Below, one piece after another: positions 43,313 through 52,198 of a DNA stretch of 64,000 nucleotides; within the stretch, counting starts at the first letter, position 1; each line of letters starts with the position of its first letter. The position numbers and the translations under genes were made by a program. The stretch is from positions 209,723 to 273,722 of the forward strand of contig JBBRTB010000002.1 of the NCBI GenBank assembly GCA_038244815.1, read 5' to 3'. The notes below the pieces were generated by a model, which saw only the letters and a list, made by a program, of their open reading frames with translations, did no database searches and had not been told where the DNA came from. This stretch comes from DASVHS01 sp038244815 (lineage in GTDB: Bacteria; Acidobacteriota; Thermoanaerobaculia; Gp7-AA8).

Positions 43313-45097
43313 ATGTTGAGACCGGCATTGGTGGGAGCGGCGGCCGCGGTGTTGATCGCGCCGCTCCTGCCGCTCCTCAAGCCGCTGTTTCCCGTACCGG
43401 GACACGGAATCGGGCTCGTCACCTTCACCCAATATCCGAAGGGCTGGGACTACGCGGTCATCACCATTCTCTTCGCGGTCGCGGCCGGCGCCACCTGGCT
43501 TACGGCGAGGCTGACAAACGCGTCCCTTGAACCGAGGCCCGAGGCCCGAGGCCCGAGGCCTCCGTGGGTGATCGGGCTGCTGATGGTCGTCGTCACGCTG
43601 GCCATTCTCCCGGCGCGAGATCAGCCCTACGAATTCGCGGACCCGTACCACGAGGGTGAAAATCTCTCGCCGGCATCCGTGATGATGGCCGGCGGCCATC
43701 CATATGGGGACGTCTGGTTGATGCACGGAGTCGGAGCGGACGGGGGGGCCGATCTTCTCGTCATCGGCGATCCACCGTCGATCGTGCGCACGCGTCGCTT
43801 CCGTGCGGTCCTCAGCGCGGCCACGGTGTCGCTGCTCGTTCCGATCGCCGCGGAAGTCTCTTTGACCTGGATCGGCGTGATCGGCGGAGTGATCGCATCG
43901 CTTTGCGCGATCGCGGCCGGCCAGCTTCCGGCCACGCCGCATTTTCGATTTCTGCCGTTGTTGCTCGCGGTTTGGCTTGCCCTGATCGGCATTCGCACCG
44001 GCAGACGCGGCCTCGTCGTCGCCGCGTGTGCCATCGCTTCGGCAGGCTTGTTGTGGAGTCTGGACATCGGCCTCTTCGCCATCGGCGGGCTTGCTCTGTG
44101 GCTGATCGTCCTTCGCCCGTTCGACCGGAAGACGCTCGCGCTGGCCGCGCTGGCCGCGATCGTCACCGCGCCGCTCCTGTTGCTGGCCATGCACGGCGAC
44201 ATCAGCCGCTTCTTCCGCGATTCCTTCCTGCGGCTGCCGGAATGCTTCGATGCCATCTACTCGCTGCCGGCGCCACCGCTGAGACTGGAATGGGCATCGG
44301 TGCGTTATTACGTTCCACCGATCGTGTACGGAGTGCTGGCCGGTGCCGCGCTTTTTCTCAACCGCGCCGGCGACCGCCGCCGCGCAAACGCAATGCTGCT
44401 GCTGGCCCTCACCGCCTTCTTCGAAATGCGCAGCGCGGCCGGACGCTCTTCCTGGGGTCACACGCGGTTCTCGGTCCCTCTCCTCGGCATCATCGTGGTA
44501 GCGTTCGCGATCGAGCCGCTGATGAAGTCGAGGGGACGGCTGAGATTCGGCCTTGCGTTGGGACTGGTCCTGGCCGTCCTGGCGATCCCCTATTTCGAAG
44601 TGCCTGCGAATGCGAAAGCGCTCGCCGGTTACTGGTCGACGTATCGCGCACGGCTGCATCCCCAACCTGGCACCGTGCCGTTTCCGCTGCCGCGCGCGCA
44701 CGATCTCTTCACATATCGGAAGGAAGCGAGCGACGTCGGCGCGCTCTACCAGTTGTCGCAATCCTTGCCGCCGGGACCGATGTTCGACTACTCGGGCGAG
44801 AAGTACCTCTATTACCTGCTGGTGCGTCCGGCATCGACACGCGTGCAGGACATCCCCTACCTCTCCGATCCCGCGCTGGGCCGCGAGGCCATGAAGCAGC
44901 TCGAACGCCGCCCGCCGGTGTTCGTCGTCATCGGAGGACATCCGTCGCTGGCGATGATCGACGGCATCTCGAACGCCCGGCGGACACCGGAGATCGCTGC
45001 CTGGATCGACCGCAACTATCCGCGCCGCGTGGAAGTGGGACGCTACACGATCGGGTTACCATCTCAGGATGAGCTTCAGCAGAACCTATCTCGATGA
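43313..45097 (+). CDS. Large multi-pass membrane protein of the glycan locus, glycosyltransferase-like
   Basis: 594-residue inner-membrane protein with about 11-12 helices and a C-terminal extracytoplasmic part (about 440-594) containing FDYSGEKYLYYLLVRPASTR. Loops carry acidic motifs such as YEFADPYHEGE and HGVGADGG. It resembles lipid-linked-sugar glycosyltransferases or O-antigen ligase/polymerase-type proteins, but no exact family is claimed. Residues 73-84 (EPRPEARGPRPP) are encoded by the CCGAGGCCCGAGGCC repeat. The SIS-isomerase gene overlaps its 3' end by 29 bases. Confidence 0.6.
   Translation: MLRPALVGAAAAVLIAPLLPLLKPLFPVPGHGIGLVTFTQYPKGWDYAVITILFAVAAGATWLTARLTNASLEPRPEARGPRPPWVIGLLMVVVTLAILPARDQPYEFADPYHEGENLSPASVMMAGGHPYGDVWLMHGVGADGGADLLVIGDPPSIVRTRRFRAVLSAATVSLLVPIAAEVSLTWIGVIGGVIASLCAIAAGQLPATPHFRFLPLLLAVWLALIGIRTGRRGLVVAACAIASAGLLWSLDIGLFAIGGLALWLIVLRPFDRKTLALAALAAIVTAPLLLLAMHGDISRFFRDSFLRLPECFDAIYSLPAPPLRLEWASVRYYVPPIVYGVLAGAALFLNRAGDRRRANAMLLLALTAFFEMRSAAGRSSWGHTRFSVPLLGIIVVAFAIEPLMKSRGRLRFGLALGLVLAVLAIPYFEVPANAKALAGYWSTYRARLHPQPGTVPFPLPRAHDLFTYRKEASDVGALYQLSQSLPPGPMFDYSGEKYLYYLLVRPASTRVQDIPYLSDPALGREAMKQLERRPPVFVVIGGHPSLAMIDGISNARRTPEIAAWIDRNYPRRVEVGRYTIGLPSQDELQQNLSR
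43532..43564. repeat. Tandem CCGAGGCCCGAGGCC repeat inside a coding region
   Basis: Four head-to-tail units of CCGAGGC(C), in frame within the membrane gene, encode a Pro/Arg/Gly/Glu-rich segment in the loop after the second helix. The same unit is at 20897-20971. The reading frame is preserved. Confidence 0.65.
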
Positions 45098-45665
45098 AAC
45101 GCAGGAGGTCGTGCGCCGCATCGACGCCGACGCGATCGATCGAATGGCAGAAGGACTGGCCCGCGTCCGGGAGAGCGGAGGCCGCCTCTTCATCCTCGGC
45201 GTCGGCGGCTCGGCCGGACACGCCAGCCACGCCGTGAATGACTTCCGCAAGATCTGCGGATTCGAAGCGTACACGCCGACGGACAACGTCTCCGAGCTCA
45301 CCGCGCGCATCAACGACGAGGGATGGGAAGGCTGCTTCGCCGAGTGGCTGAAGGGATCGCGGCTGCGCGGAGGCGACGCGCTGCTCATCTTTTCGGTGGG
45401 CGGCGGCAACGCCGAGAAGAACATCTCCGTCAATCTCGTGCGGGCCATCGAGGAGGCTCGCGGCGTTGGCGCGCGCGTGTTCGGCATCGTGGGCAAGGAC
45501 GGCGGCTACACGAAGAAGACCGCGGATGAATGCGTGCTGATTCCGGTCGTGTCGAACGACCGCATCACTCCACACACGGAAGGATTCTGCGCCGTGGTGT
45601 GGCACCTCCTCGTCAGTCACCCCGCTCTCAAGGTGACCCAGACGAAGTGGGAGTCAGTGCGCTGA
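45069..45665 (+). CDS. SIS-domain sugar isomerase, phosphoheptose isomerase (GmhA)-like
   Basis: 198-residue SIS protein. LFILGVGGSAGHASHAVND is the phosphosugar-binding loop and first active-site helix, and LIFSVGGGNAEKNISVNLV is the second SIS loop. The His of the GmhA helix is present (SHAVNDF), with Asp where E. coli GmhA has Glu. GmhA turns sedoheptulose 7-phosphate into D-glycero-D-manno-heptose 7-phosphate. The heptose kinase, phosphatase and nucleotidyltransferase genes nearby support this role. Start ATG 45069 lies inside the previous gene. Its 3' end overlaps the convergent gene by 38 bases. Confidence 0.75.
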   Translation: MSFSRTYLDETQEVVRRIDADAIDRMAEGLARVRESGGRLFILGVGGSAGHASHAVNDFRKICGFEAYTPTDNVSELTARINDEGWEGCFAEWLKGSRLRGGDALLIFSVGGGNAEKNISVNLVRAIEEARGVGARVFGIVGKDGGYTKKTADECVLIPVVSNDRITPHTEGFCAVVWHLLVSHPALKVTQTKWESVR

Positions 45666-47502
45666 GCATGAGCCGGAAGTCGGGGATGTGCGTCACGCGC
45701 GGCGCTTCGGAGTCGAGCGTCACACCCGGCGGCGGCTGACGGAACCACAACGACTCCGTGCCAGGGATCAGAAACACGCCGACGCGCTCCGGCGTCATCG
45801 AGACCAGCGTCACCACGTCGTGCTTGTGAAGAGGGAGCACGCCACGGAGCGGTGCGGCGGGCTTGTTGTTGACGTACCAGAGCACGTTCGGGATCGCGCT
45901 CGGTGCTCCCAGGCGAACTTCCGTGCGATCGGAGATCCGGTACGCGAGCGGATGGTGGAACCAGGGATGGGCCACCAGACCCGGTGAGGCGTAGACGCGG
46001 TAGTCGCCATCGGCCGGGGCCGCCCACACCAGCGGCTTGTCGCTGGCGCTGGTAATGCCGCTGAGTCCGGGCAGCCAGAGGTTGCGCCACAGCGGCAGGT
46101 AATGCCGCACCACCACCGCGCCGAGCTCCGGATTCTGCGCCAGCCACACCGCGCAGTTGCGGTCGGTGATCACGGCCGCGGGCGGGTCGGCGATCCACTC
46201 GGAGACGCGATACGGCGGCGCGTCGCCGTGCGGGACGAGCTGGCGGATCAGGTCTGGCAGGAACCAGAACTGGTAGGCCGGCTTCCGCCGCAGCGCCCAT
46301 CCCACGCCATCAAATACCCTGGACCGCGGCGGCGTGCGCGCGTTCACCTCGCGCATGATCAGATCCTGATACGCGAAGTCGCTTTCCTTTCCGCGGAAAA
46401 ATACGATCAGAAAACTGAGCACGAGCGTGACCACCGTGAAGGCCGGCGCGTACCGCCTGAGGCGCGCGGCACCCTCGACCTCCGCGGCCACGAACGGCAA
46501 CATCATCATCACCACGATCTCCAGGTGGTAGTGGTAGACGAACTTCATCTTGGCGATGAACAGCATGTTCGCCACCTGTAGTACCGCCAGGAAGAACATC
46601 CGGTCGGGCCGCCTCACCCGGCCGAGCGCGCGAACGATCCCGATGAGGCCGAGAACGATGAATGTGGCGCCGGCGAGGTCGATGCCGCTCCATTCGAACG
46701 GATCGCCCCCGCCGTAGATGCGGACGCCGAACGGGATCAGCATCCTGTGCACGAATGCCCAGGGAATCCTCTGCGCGTATCGATCCCCGAGATAGTTGTC
46801 GACCCAGACGTGCCGGTAGAGCGGCAGGAGAGCGCCGCGCATCGCGAAGTATCCGATTCCGAGTGCGAGTGTGACGAGCACGCCGGCGATCACCCAGAGC
46901 ACCCTGCGGTTGAAGCGCCAGCGCTGTTCGCCGCGATCGATGAACGCGTCGAGCAGCACGGTCAGCGCGAGGAGTGGGCCCAGGCGCAGATTCGCGAATC
47001 CGGCCAGGCAGAGAAAGACGCCGGCGCCGAATGACCGGCGCCACGATCCCTGGCCATCGCGGCTCAGGATGACCAGCGCGGCCAGAACCATCGTGCAACC
47101 GAGCACGTCGACGCGGTACTCGACCGCGGCGAGCATCAGCAATGAGCTGCAGCACGCCAGCGCCATGGCCGTCCATCGCCCGATCGCGTCGATACCGCAG
47201 CGCTTCATCCACAGATTAGCGAGCCAGAACGTGACGATCCACAGCGGCACCTGCACGAGGCGCATCCAGACGATGGCCGCGGCGCCGGGCGTCGTGGTCA
47301 TCGCCGAGAAGGGAGCGAAGAGGTACCACTGCAACGGAGTGTGGTGCTCGAAGAAGTCGCGGTAGGGAACGAGTCCCTGGCGGACCCAGTCCGTGGCCCG
47401 GAAGAACTCCACCTCGTCCCAGTTCAGCGGATGCATGCCCAGGATCGGCATCAGCCGGATGGCCGCGGCAAGAGAGGTGACGGCGACGAGGAGACGTCTC
47501 AC
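45628..47502 (-). CDS. Membrane glycosyltransferase (GT39/ArnT-like)
   Basis: 624-residue membrane protein. The first extracytoplasmic loop has HPLNWDEVEFFRATDWVRQG and DFFEHHTPLQW, the Asp-Glu and His patterns of dolichyl/polyprenyl-phosphate-sugar transferases. About 11 helices are followed by a C-terminal beta-rich extracytoplasmic domain (about 440-624). The start is GTG 47502, overlapping the epimerase stop as GTGA. It is the last gene of the 11-gene glycan operon and probably moves a lipid-linked sugar onto a glycan or protein in the periplasm. Confidence 0.72.
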   Translation of the reverse strand: MRRLLVAVTSLAAAIRLMPILGMHPLNWDEVEFFRATDWVRQGLVPYRDFFEHHTPLQWYLFAPFSAMTTTPGAAAIVWMRLVQVPLWIVTFWLANLWMKRCGIDAIGRWTAMALACCSSLLMLAAVEYRVDVLGCTMVLAALVILSRDGQGSWRRSFGAGVFLCLAGFANLRLGPLLALTVLLDAFIDRGEQRWRFNRRVLWVIAGVLVTLALGIGYFAMRGALLPLYRHVWVDNYLGDRYAQRIPWAFVHRMLIPFGVRIYGGGDPFEWSGIDLAGATFIVLGLIGIVRALGRVRRPDRMFFLAVLQVANMLFIAKMKFVYHYHLEIVVMMMLPFVAAEVEGAARLRRYAPAFTVVTLVLSFLIVFFRGKESDFAYQDLIMREVNARTPPRSRVFDGVGWALRRKPAYQFWFLPDLIRQLVPHGDAPPYRVSEWIADPPAAVITDRNCAVWLAQNPELGAVVVRHYLPLWRNLWLPGLSGITSASDKPLVWAAPADGDYRVYASPGLVAHPWFHHPLAYRISDRTEVRLGAPSAIPNVLWYVNNKPAAPLRGVLPLHKHDVVTLVSMTPERVGVFLIPGTESLWFRQPPPGVTLDSEAPRVTHIPDFRLMLSALTPTSSGSP

Positions 47503-48458
47503 TTCAGCGGCCCGTTTCGAAACTGTTCGACGACGTCCCGGATGGTCCGGCGCACGGCCTCGGCGCTTCCGAGCCTGGGCCGCCAACCGAGCGCGGTCAT
47601 ACGCCGGGTGTCGAGCTTGACCTGGGCAACGTCGCCTTTCCAACCCCTGGGGCCGCCGGTGTACTTCACGTCGATCGACGATCGCGCGATGCCCATGCCC
47701 TCGATCGTCCACTCGGCGATCTCGGTGACCGACGTCTGATCGCCGACGGCGAGGTTGTAATAGTTCACCGATTCCCTGGCCTGGCGATAGCCGAACTCCA
47801 TCCCCTCGATGCAGTCGTCGACATAGACGTAAGGCTTCGACTGCGTGCCGTCGCCGAGGACGGTGAGCTGGCGCGGATTCTCCCGCAGGCGCAGGACAAA
47901 ATCGTGAATGACTCCGTGCGTCGGATTCGGTCCGACGATGTTGCCGAACCGGAAGATCCAGCAGCGCATGTCGTAGTTGTGCACGAACGCGGTGATGAGA
48001 CCCTCGCAGGCAACCTTGCTGGCCGCGTAGAGCGAGATCGGCAGGATCGGGCCGTAGTCCTCCGGCGTGGGCATGACCGTGGGCTCGCCGTAGACCGCGC
48101 CGCTCGACGAGAACACGATCTCCTTCGCACCCGTGCGGCGCATGGCCTCGAGCACGTTGTATGTGGCCAGGGTGCCGCCCTTCAGATCGAAGTCGGTGTA
48201 TTTCGTTCCGTAGCTGATGTCGCTGTTCGCGGCGAGATGCCAGATGAGATCCGGCTTCGACGACTCGAACAGACGCACCACGCGCTCCAGATCCAGAAGA
48301 TCGAACTCGTGAAAGTGAAACCGCTCGTGCTTCACCAGATACGCGCGCTTTCCCAGAAAGAAGTTGTCGATGCCGAAGACTTCGTCTCCGCGCGCCAGCA
48401 GCCGCGGAATGAGGTTCGAGGCGATGAAACCGGCACACCCGGTGACGAGGATCTTCAA
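47499..48458 (-). CDS. NAD-dependent epimerase/dehydratase (NDP-sugar)
   Basis: 319-residue extended SDR. It shows TGCAGFIASNLIPRLL (cofactor loop), HLAANSDISYGT, SSSGAVYGEP and the catalytic Tyr-Lys in YAASKVA. The later GDGTQSKPYVYVDDCIEGM is typical of GalE/RmlB-like sugar nucleotide enzymes. The start is TTG 48458, overlapping the nucleotidyltransferase stop (TTGA), because the Rossmann strand begins immediately there. It probably epimerises the nucleotide sugar made by its neighbours. It resembles the epimerase at 56478. Confidence 0.85.
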   Translation of the reverse strand: MKILVTGCAGFIASNLIPRLLARGDEVFGIDNFFLGKRAYLVKHERFHFHEFDLLDLERVVRLFESSKPDLIWHLAANSDISYGTKYTDFDLKGGTLATYNVLEAMRRTGAKEIVFSSSGAVYGEPTVMPTPEDYGPILPISLYAASKVACEGLITAFVHNYDMRCWIFRFGNIVGPNPTHGVIHDFVLRLRENPRQLTVLGDGTQSKPYVYVDDCIEGMEFGYRQARESVNYYNLAVGDQTSVTEIAEWTIEGMGIARSSIDVKYTGGPRGWKGDVAQVKLDTRRMTALGWRPRLGSAEAVRRTIRDVVEQFRNGPLK

Positions 48459-49135
48459 CGCTCCGCCTCCAGATCCGCCCTGGTCTTCGCGAGCTCTTCG
48501 GGCGTGCCGATGTCGTAGAACTCGTGGTTGACGATCTCGGCCTCCAGCTCGCGGCGCATGGCCAGCTTCGAATACACCTCCTGCTCGAACGAACACGCCC
48601 CCTCGGCCGGCAGCAGGTCGATCACCTCGTGTCGCATCAACGAGAATCCCGCATCGACGTACGGCAGATCCCTGAGGTTCTTGTCGAAATGCGTGACGAC
48701 GCCGTTCGAGGCGTCGGTGTTTCCCTCGCGAATGCGGGGATAGATGGCCAGGCAGTTGTCGGGATGCTCGTCCACGAAACGATCGTAGTCGAAGCGGCGC
48801 AGAACATCGCCGTACGCGAGGAGAAAACGGGCGCCGAGGAGATGGCCGGCTTCGCGGATGGCCCCGCCGGTTCCGAGCAGATCCTTCTCCCGGCTGTATT
48901 CGATGCGGACGTCGAACCCGTCGCCGTGACGAAAGTGCGCTTCGATCACGTCGGCGTGATGACCGACCAGCAGCACGAACTCGCGCAGCCCGCGCGACGC
49001 GAACGAGTCGATGATGAGCTCGAGATAGGGCCGGCCCGCCACCATGATCATCGCCTTCGGCAACCCCCGGGCCAGGGCGCCCAGTCGCGTGCCCAGTCCG
49101 CCGGCCAGGATGACGACTTTCGTGCCGCTGGTCAT
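48455..49135 (-). CDS. Sugar-1-phosphate nucleotidyltransferase (HddC/RmlA-like)
   Basis: 226-residue NTP transferase. It has VVILAGGLGTRLGALARGLP with PKAMIMVAGRPYLE (nucleotide and sugar phosphate sites), LLGTGGAIREAG and LLAYGDVLRRFD (metal Asp). It resembles D-glycero-D-manno-heptose 1-phosphate guanylyltransferase HddC, and the heptose kinase and phosphatase in the same operon support that; other sugars remain possible. The ATG 49135 lies in a GTCATTCTGAG repeat-like sequence and overlaps the GT2 stop as ATGA. Confidence 0.8.
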   Translation of the reverse strand: MTSGTKVVILAGGLGTRLGALARGLPKAMIMVAGRPYLELIIDSFASRGLREFVLLVGHHADVIEAHFRHGDGFDVRIEYSREKDLLGTGGAIREAGHLLGARFLLAYGDVLRRFDYDRFVDEHPDNCLAIYPRIREGNTDASNGVVTHFDKNLRDLPYVDAGFSLMRHEVIDLLPAEGACSFEQEVYSKLAMRRELEAEIVNHEFYDIGTPEELAKTRADLEAER

Positions 49136-49806
49136 TCTGAGCCGCGAGGACGAACATGCCTCGCCTTCCACAGCCTCCTGAACGTCCAGAGCGTACTCTG
49201 CCATCGATTCAACGTGGTCGTTCCCACGCGTTCACGATAATCGATTGCGATTTCTTCAACTTTAAATCCAATACGATAAGGGATCACGATCATGTCGACG
49301 GGCAGAGCCGGACCGCGCGCGTTCCACGACACCCGTTCGATCATCGACTTGCGATACGCGCGCATGCCGCTGTGGACGTCGGTCGTTTTCAGCCCATGCA
49401 GCACGCGGGCACTGAGTGCGAACACGCGGTTAGCCAGGAAGTTCGACAGCGGCATGGCCGGAGGACGCCGCCGCACGCGCGTCGTGTTCACGAGATCAGC
49501 ACCGGCCTCGATCCGACGCACGAGCTCGGGGATCACCTCGACGGGATAGGTGTCGTCGCAGTCCAGCGTGATCACGATGTCGCCGCTCCCCTCGCGCACG
49601 GCCCGGTCCATGGCCGGGCCGTAGCCCTGTGGCGGAAGCTGCCGGATGACCCGGCAGCCGAGGCTTTCGGCAATCGCCGCGGTGCGGTCGGTGCTGGAGT
49701 CGACGACCAGGATCTCCGCCTCGGGGACGACGCCGCGGATGTCGCCGACCACTTTCGCGATCGCCCCCTCCTCGTTCATCGTGATCATCGAGACCGTCAG
49801 CTTCAT
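49132..49806 (-). CDS. GT2-family glycosyltransferase (dolichol-phosphate mannosyltransferase-like)
   Basis: 224-residue GT-A enzyme. MITMNEEGAI and VVDSSTDRT form the nucleotide-sugar site, VITLDCDDTYPVE holds the metal-binding Asp, and TDVHSGMRAYRKSMIERV is the conserved DPM1-type block. It probably loads a sugar onto polyprenyl phosphate for the membrane glycosyltransferases. There are no C-terminal helices. Its last residues HVRPRGSE are encoded by a half palindromic repeat. It overlaps both neighbours by 4 nt. Confidence 0.82.
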   Translation of the reverse strand: MKLTVSMITMNEEGAIAKVVGDIRGVVPEAEILVVDSSTDRTAAIAESLGCRVIRQLPPQGYGPAMDRAVREGSGDIVITLDCDDTYPVEVIPELVRRIEAGADLVNTTRVRRRPPAMPLSNFLANRVFALSARVLHGLKTTDVHSGMRAYRKSMIERVSWNARGPALPVDMIVIPYRIGFKVEEIAIDYRERVGTTTLNRWQSTLWTFRRLWKARHVRPRGSE

Positions 49807-51107
49807 CGGAGAGTGTTTGCGAGCGTCAGCGCGCGCTCCACGCAGACGTCGGAGTTGATGTAGTCGAACTGCGCGAAACGGCCCAGCAGATGCAGGCCCG
49901 CTTTCTCCACGCTCTCGCGAAGTGCGGTCACGTTCTTCCGGTACTCCAGGTCGTACACCGGATAGCCGTAGGTGAACCGGATGACGCGTTTGTACGTGAC
50001 CTTCTTCGGGTCGATGAGCCCCATCCCGGCGAGATCGGCGATGACACGCTCCGTGACGGCCTCATCGCTCATCTCCCACACCCCGTCGCCGGCGTTCGCG
50101 GTGATCTCCGCCATCGCCGACGATTGTCCCTTCGGCACCGTCTGCTCGCTGAAGTTCTTCGGAAAGGAGACGCGGTGAAACGGGATCTCCGGATCGGGCA
50201 CGTACACCGCCGTGTACGTGTAACCGCGATCTTCCGAGAATCCCAGAAGCACGTTGATGAGCGAGTTGTAGCGGAGCCGCGCCAGAGCCTCACGGGCTTC
50301 CCGCGGCGCTTCCGGCCATACCTGCATCAACTCGTGAATCGGAATCGTGGATACGAGCTCGTGATACAGCCGTTCCTCGCCGCCGGCCGTGCGCACGTGC
50401 CAGTGCTCGTCGAGGAATTCGATCTCCGTCACCGGCCACGAGGTGACGATCGATCCCTTCACGCTCTTCGCGAACGCGTGGACCACCGACTCGTAGCCGC
50501 CCTCGATCGGATAAAAGAAGTTCAACTGGTGCAGATAGCCTTCGGTGGGGATGCCGATGGCCGACTTCACGACGTCCTCCATCGGCGGCTTGGGGATGCG
50601 CGACACGAACTCCAGCCCGATTTTCGACGGATCGTAGTTCCAGATCTTGCGGTTGTACGGGATGAAGTACTTCTCGGAGATACCCGCGCCGAACGTCTTG
50701 TACGACCAGTCGGCCAGCGACACGGGCGTGTCGTTGGCGCGAGGGTTGTCGATGTAGCCCATGAGACAGGCGAACGTGTCATCCTTCGGCAGCGCGGCCA
50801 GGTCGTTCTCGAACGGATACTTCACCATCCGCCCCTTGAAGTAGATCTTGTTGTCACGGCGGCGCTGATGGACGTTTTCGCCGAGCGCGCTCACCATCAG
50901 ATCCAGCACGTCCTTGTTCCTGCTGAACATGATGTGCGGCCCGGCGGCGTCGAACGTGAAGCCCTGGTCGATGACGCTACCGCAGAGCCCGCCGATGCGC
51001 GCGCGCTTCTCCAGCACATCGACGTCTTCGTCGAGTTGAGCGGCCAGAGCGATTCCGGAGATGCCGCCGCCGAGGATGCCGACGCGGCGGTGAAGTTGCG
51101 TGCTCAT
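49803..51107 (-). CDS. FAD-dependent NAD(P)-binding oxidoreductase, UDP-galactopyranose-mutase/protoporphyrinogen-oxidase-like
   Basis: 434-residue flavoprotein. The N-terminal VGILGGGISGIALAAQL and LEKRARIGGLCGS bind FAD; FDAAGPHIMFSRNKDVLDLM is typical of the UGM/amine-oxidase-like branch found in glycan clusters. The C-terminal GRFAQFDYINSDVCVERAL completes the FAD site. Likely role is rearranging or oxidising a nucleotide or lipid-linked sugar. A 32-base hairpin separates it from the heptose kinase gene, the only real gap in the operon. Confidence 0.75.
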   Translation of the reverse strand: MSTQLHRRVGILGGGISGIALAAQLDEDVDVLEKRARIGGLCGSVIDQGFTFDAAGPHIMFSRNKDVLDLMVSALGENVHQRRRDNKIYFKGRMVKYPFENDLAALPKDDTFACLMGYIDNPRANDTPVSLADWSYKTFGAGISEKYFIPYNRKIWNYDPSKIGLEFVSRIPKPPMEDVVKSAIGIPTEGYLHQLNFFYPIEGGYESVVHAFAKSVKGSIVTSWPVTEIEFLDEHWHVRTAGGEERLYHELVSTIPIHELMQVWPEAPREAREALARLRYNSLINVLLGFSEDRGYTYTAVYVPDPEIPFHRVSFPKNFSEQTVPKGQSSAMAEITANAGDGVWEMSDEAVTERVIADLAGMGLIDPKKVTYKRVIRFTYGYPVYDLEYRKNVTALRESVEKAGLHLLGRFAQFDYINSDVCVERALTLANTLR

Positions 51108-51139
51108 GTCATTCCGAGCCGCCAGGGGCTCGAAACGAC
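51108..51139. repeat. Short palindrome (GTCATTCCGAGCC type) in the glycan operon
   Basis: GTCATTCCGAGCC (51108-51120), loop GCCAGG, GGCTCGAAACGAC (51127-51139), with mismatches inside. It fills 32 of the 35 bases between two operon genes. It is a reduced relative of 23995-24089. Confidence 0.7.
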
Positions 51140-51142
51140 ACC

Positions 51143-52198
51143 TTAAACCGTCTCACGCGCCACCGCCAGCGAGCGCTGTACGGACAGAAATCCCAACCCG
51201 ATGTGCGCGACGACCTTGGTCCCTTCCGGCTCGATCGTGTAGTGCATGCGCGGCATCCCGCGTTCGGCCATGTAGCGCTCCAGCGCGGCATGGTGCTGCG
51301 GACAGTAAAGCATCAGGAATCCGCCGCCGCCGGCGCCGATGATCTTGCCGCCCAGGACGCCGAAGCGTCGGCGCACTTCGTCGTAGATCTCGTCGACGAT
51401 GGAGAGCGAGATTTTCGACGACAGCTTCTTCTTGTTCTGCCAATGTTCGTCGAGAAGCCGGCCCCAGAGGTCGTAATTGCCCGCTTCGATCGCTTCGAGA
51501 ATCCGGTAACCGAGGTCCTTGATGCGATCGAGGCTGTCGGAGACACGGGCGTGGTCGGCCGTGTCCTTCTCCTGCATGGCCTTGTTCTGGTCGGACAGCA
51601 CCTCACGCGCGTCGCGCTGGGCGCCCGTGTAATAGATGTGCGTGTGCGCGACGAACTCGGCGATGTCGCTGCTCGAAGGCCGGAGCTGCCGGACCGCCAC
51701 TTTCCCGTCGCGGGCGATGTCGAGGATCGTCAAGCCGCCGAACGCGGCCATGTACTGATCCTGCTTGCCGATTCCTTCCTTGAGGATGTCGAGCTCGATG
51801 TGACAGGCTTCTTCGGCCAGGTTCTGCAGCGAGATGTAGTCGCGGCGATCGTGGTGCAGCGCGCTCAGCAGACCGACCAGGTAGCAGCTCGACGATCCCA
51901 GTCCCGTTCCCGCGGGCAGATCGGCCAGCGAGCTGACCTCGAAGTTGTTCTCCACGCCGTTGATCTTGAGCGCCTCGCGCGCCAGCTCGTGCCGCAGTTG
52001 CGAGACATGCTCCACGACTTCGCTCTGTGTGTAATGCAGGATCACCTTGTTACCGACGATGGGGCGGTTGACGATGACGTACATGTACTTGTCGAGCCCC
52101 ATCGCGAAGATGAAGCCGCCGTTTTTCGAGTAGTAGGAGGGGAGGTCCGTCCCGCCGCCACCGAGGGTCACGCGGAACGGTGTCCGCGTAACGATCAC
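51143..52198 (-). CDS. hddA: GHMP-family sugar kinase, D-glycero-D-manno-heptose 7-phosphate kinase (HddA)-like
   Basis: 351-residue GHMP kinase. The N-terminal RTPFRVTLGGGGTDLPSYY is typical of HddA-type kinases, LPAGTGLGSSSCYLVGLL is the ATP loop and KIIGAGGGGFLMLYCP the third motif. HddA adds the 1-phosphate to heptose 7-phosphate. Start GTG 52198 overlaps the transaldolase stop (GTGA). The GmhB-like phosphatase and HddC-like transferase in the same operon fit the GDP-heptose route. A fucokinase-like specificity is an alternative. Confidence 0.78.
   Translation of the reverse strand: MIVTRTPFRVTLGGGGTDLPSYYSKNGGFIFAMGLDKYMYVIVNRPIVGNKVILHYTQSEVVEHVSQLRHELAREALKINGVENNFEVSSLADLPAGTGLGSSSCYLVGLLSALHHDRRDYISLQNLAEEACHIELDILKEGIGKQDQYMAAFGGLTILDIARDGKVAVRQLRPSSSDIAEFVAHTHIYYTGAQRDAREVLSDQNKAMQEKDTADHARVSDSLDRIKDLGYRILEAIEAGNYDLWGRLLDEHWQNKKKLSSKISLSIVDEIYDEVRRRFGVLGGKIIGAGGGGFLMLYCPQHHAALERYMAERGMPRMHYTIEPEGTKVVAHIGLGFLSVQRSLAVARETV

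Noticed and set aside
42566..44941. Very long minus-strand frame across the SGNH-like and membrane glycosyltransferase genes
   Set aside because: Arg/Gln/Glu-rich translation without hydrophobic core or motifs; the plus-strand genes have a signal peptide and membrane helices.
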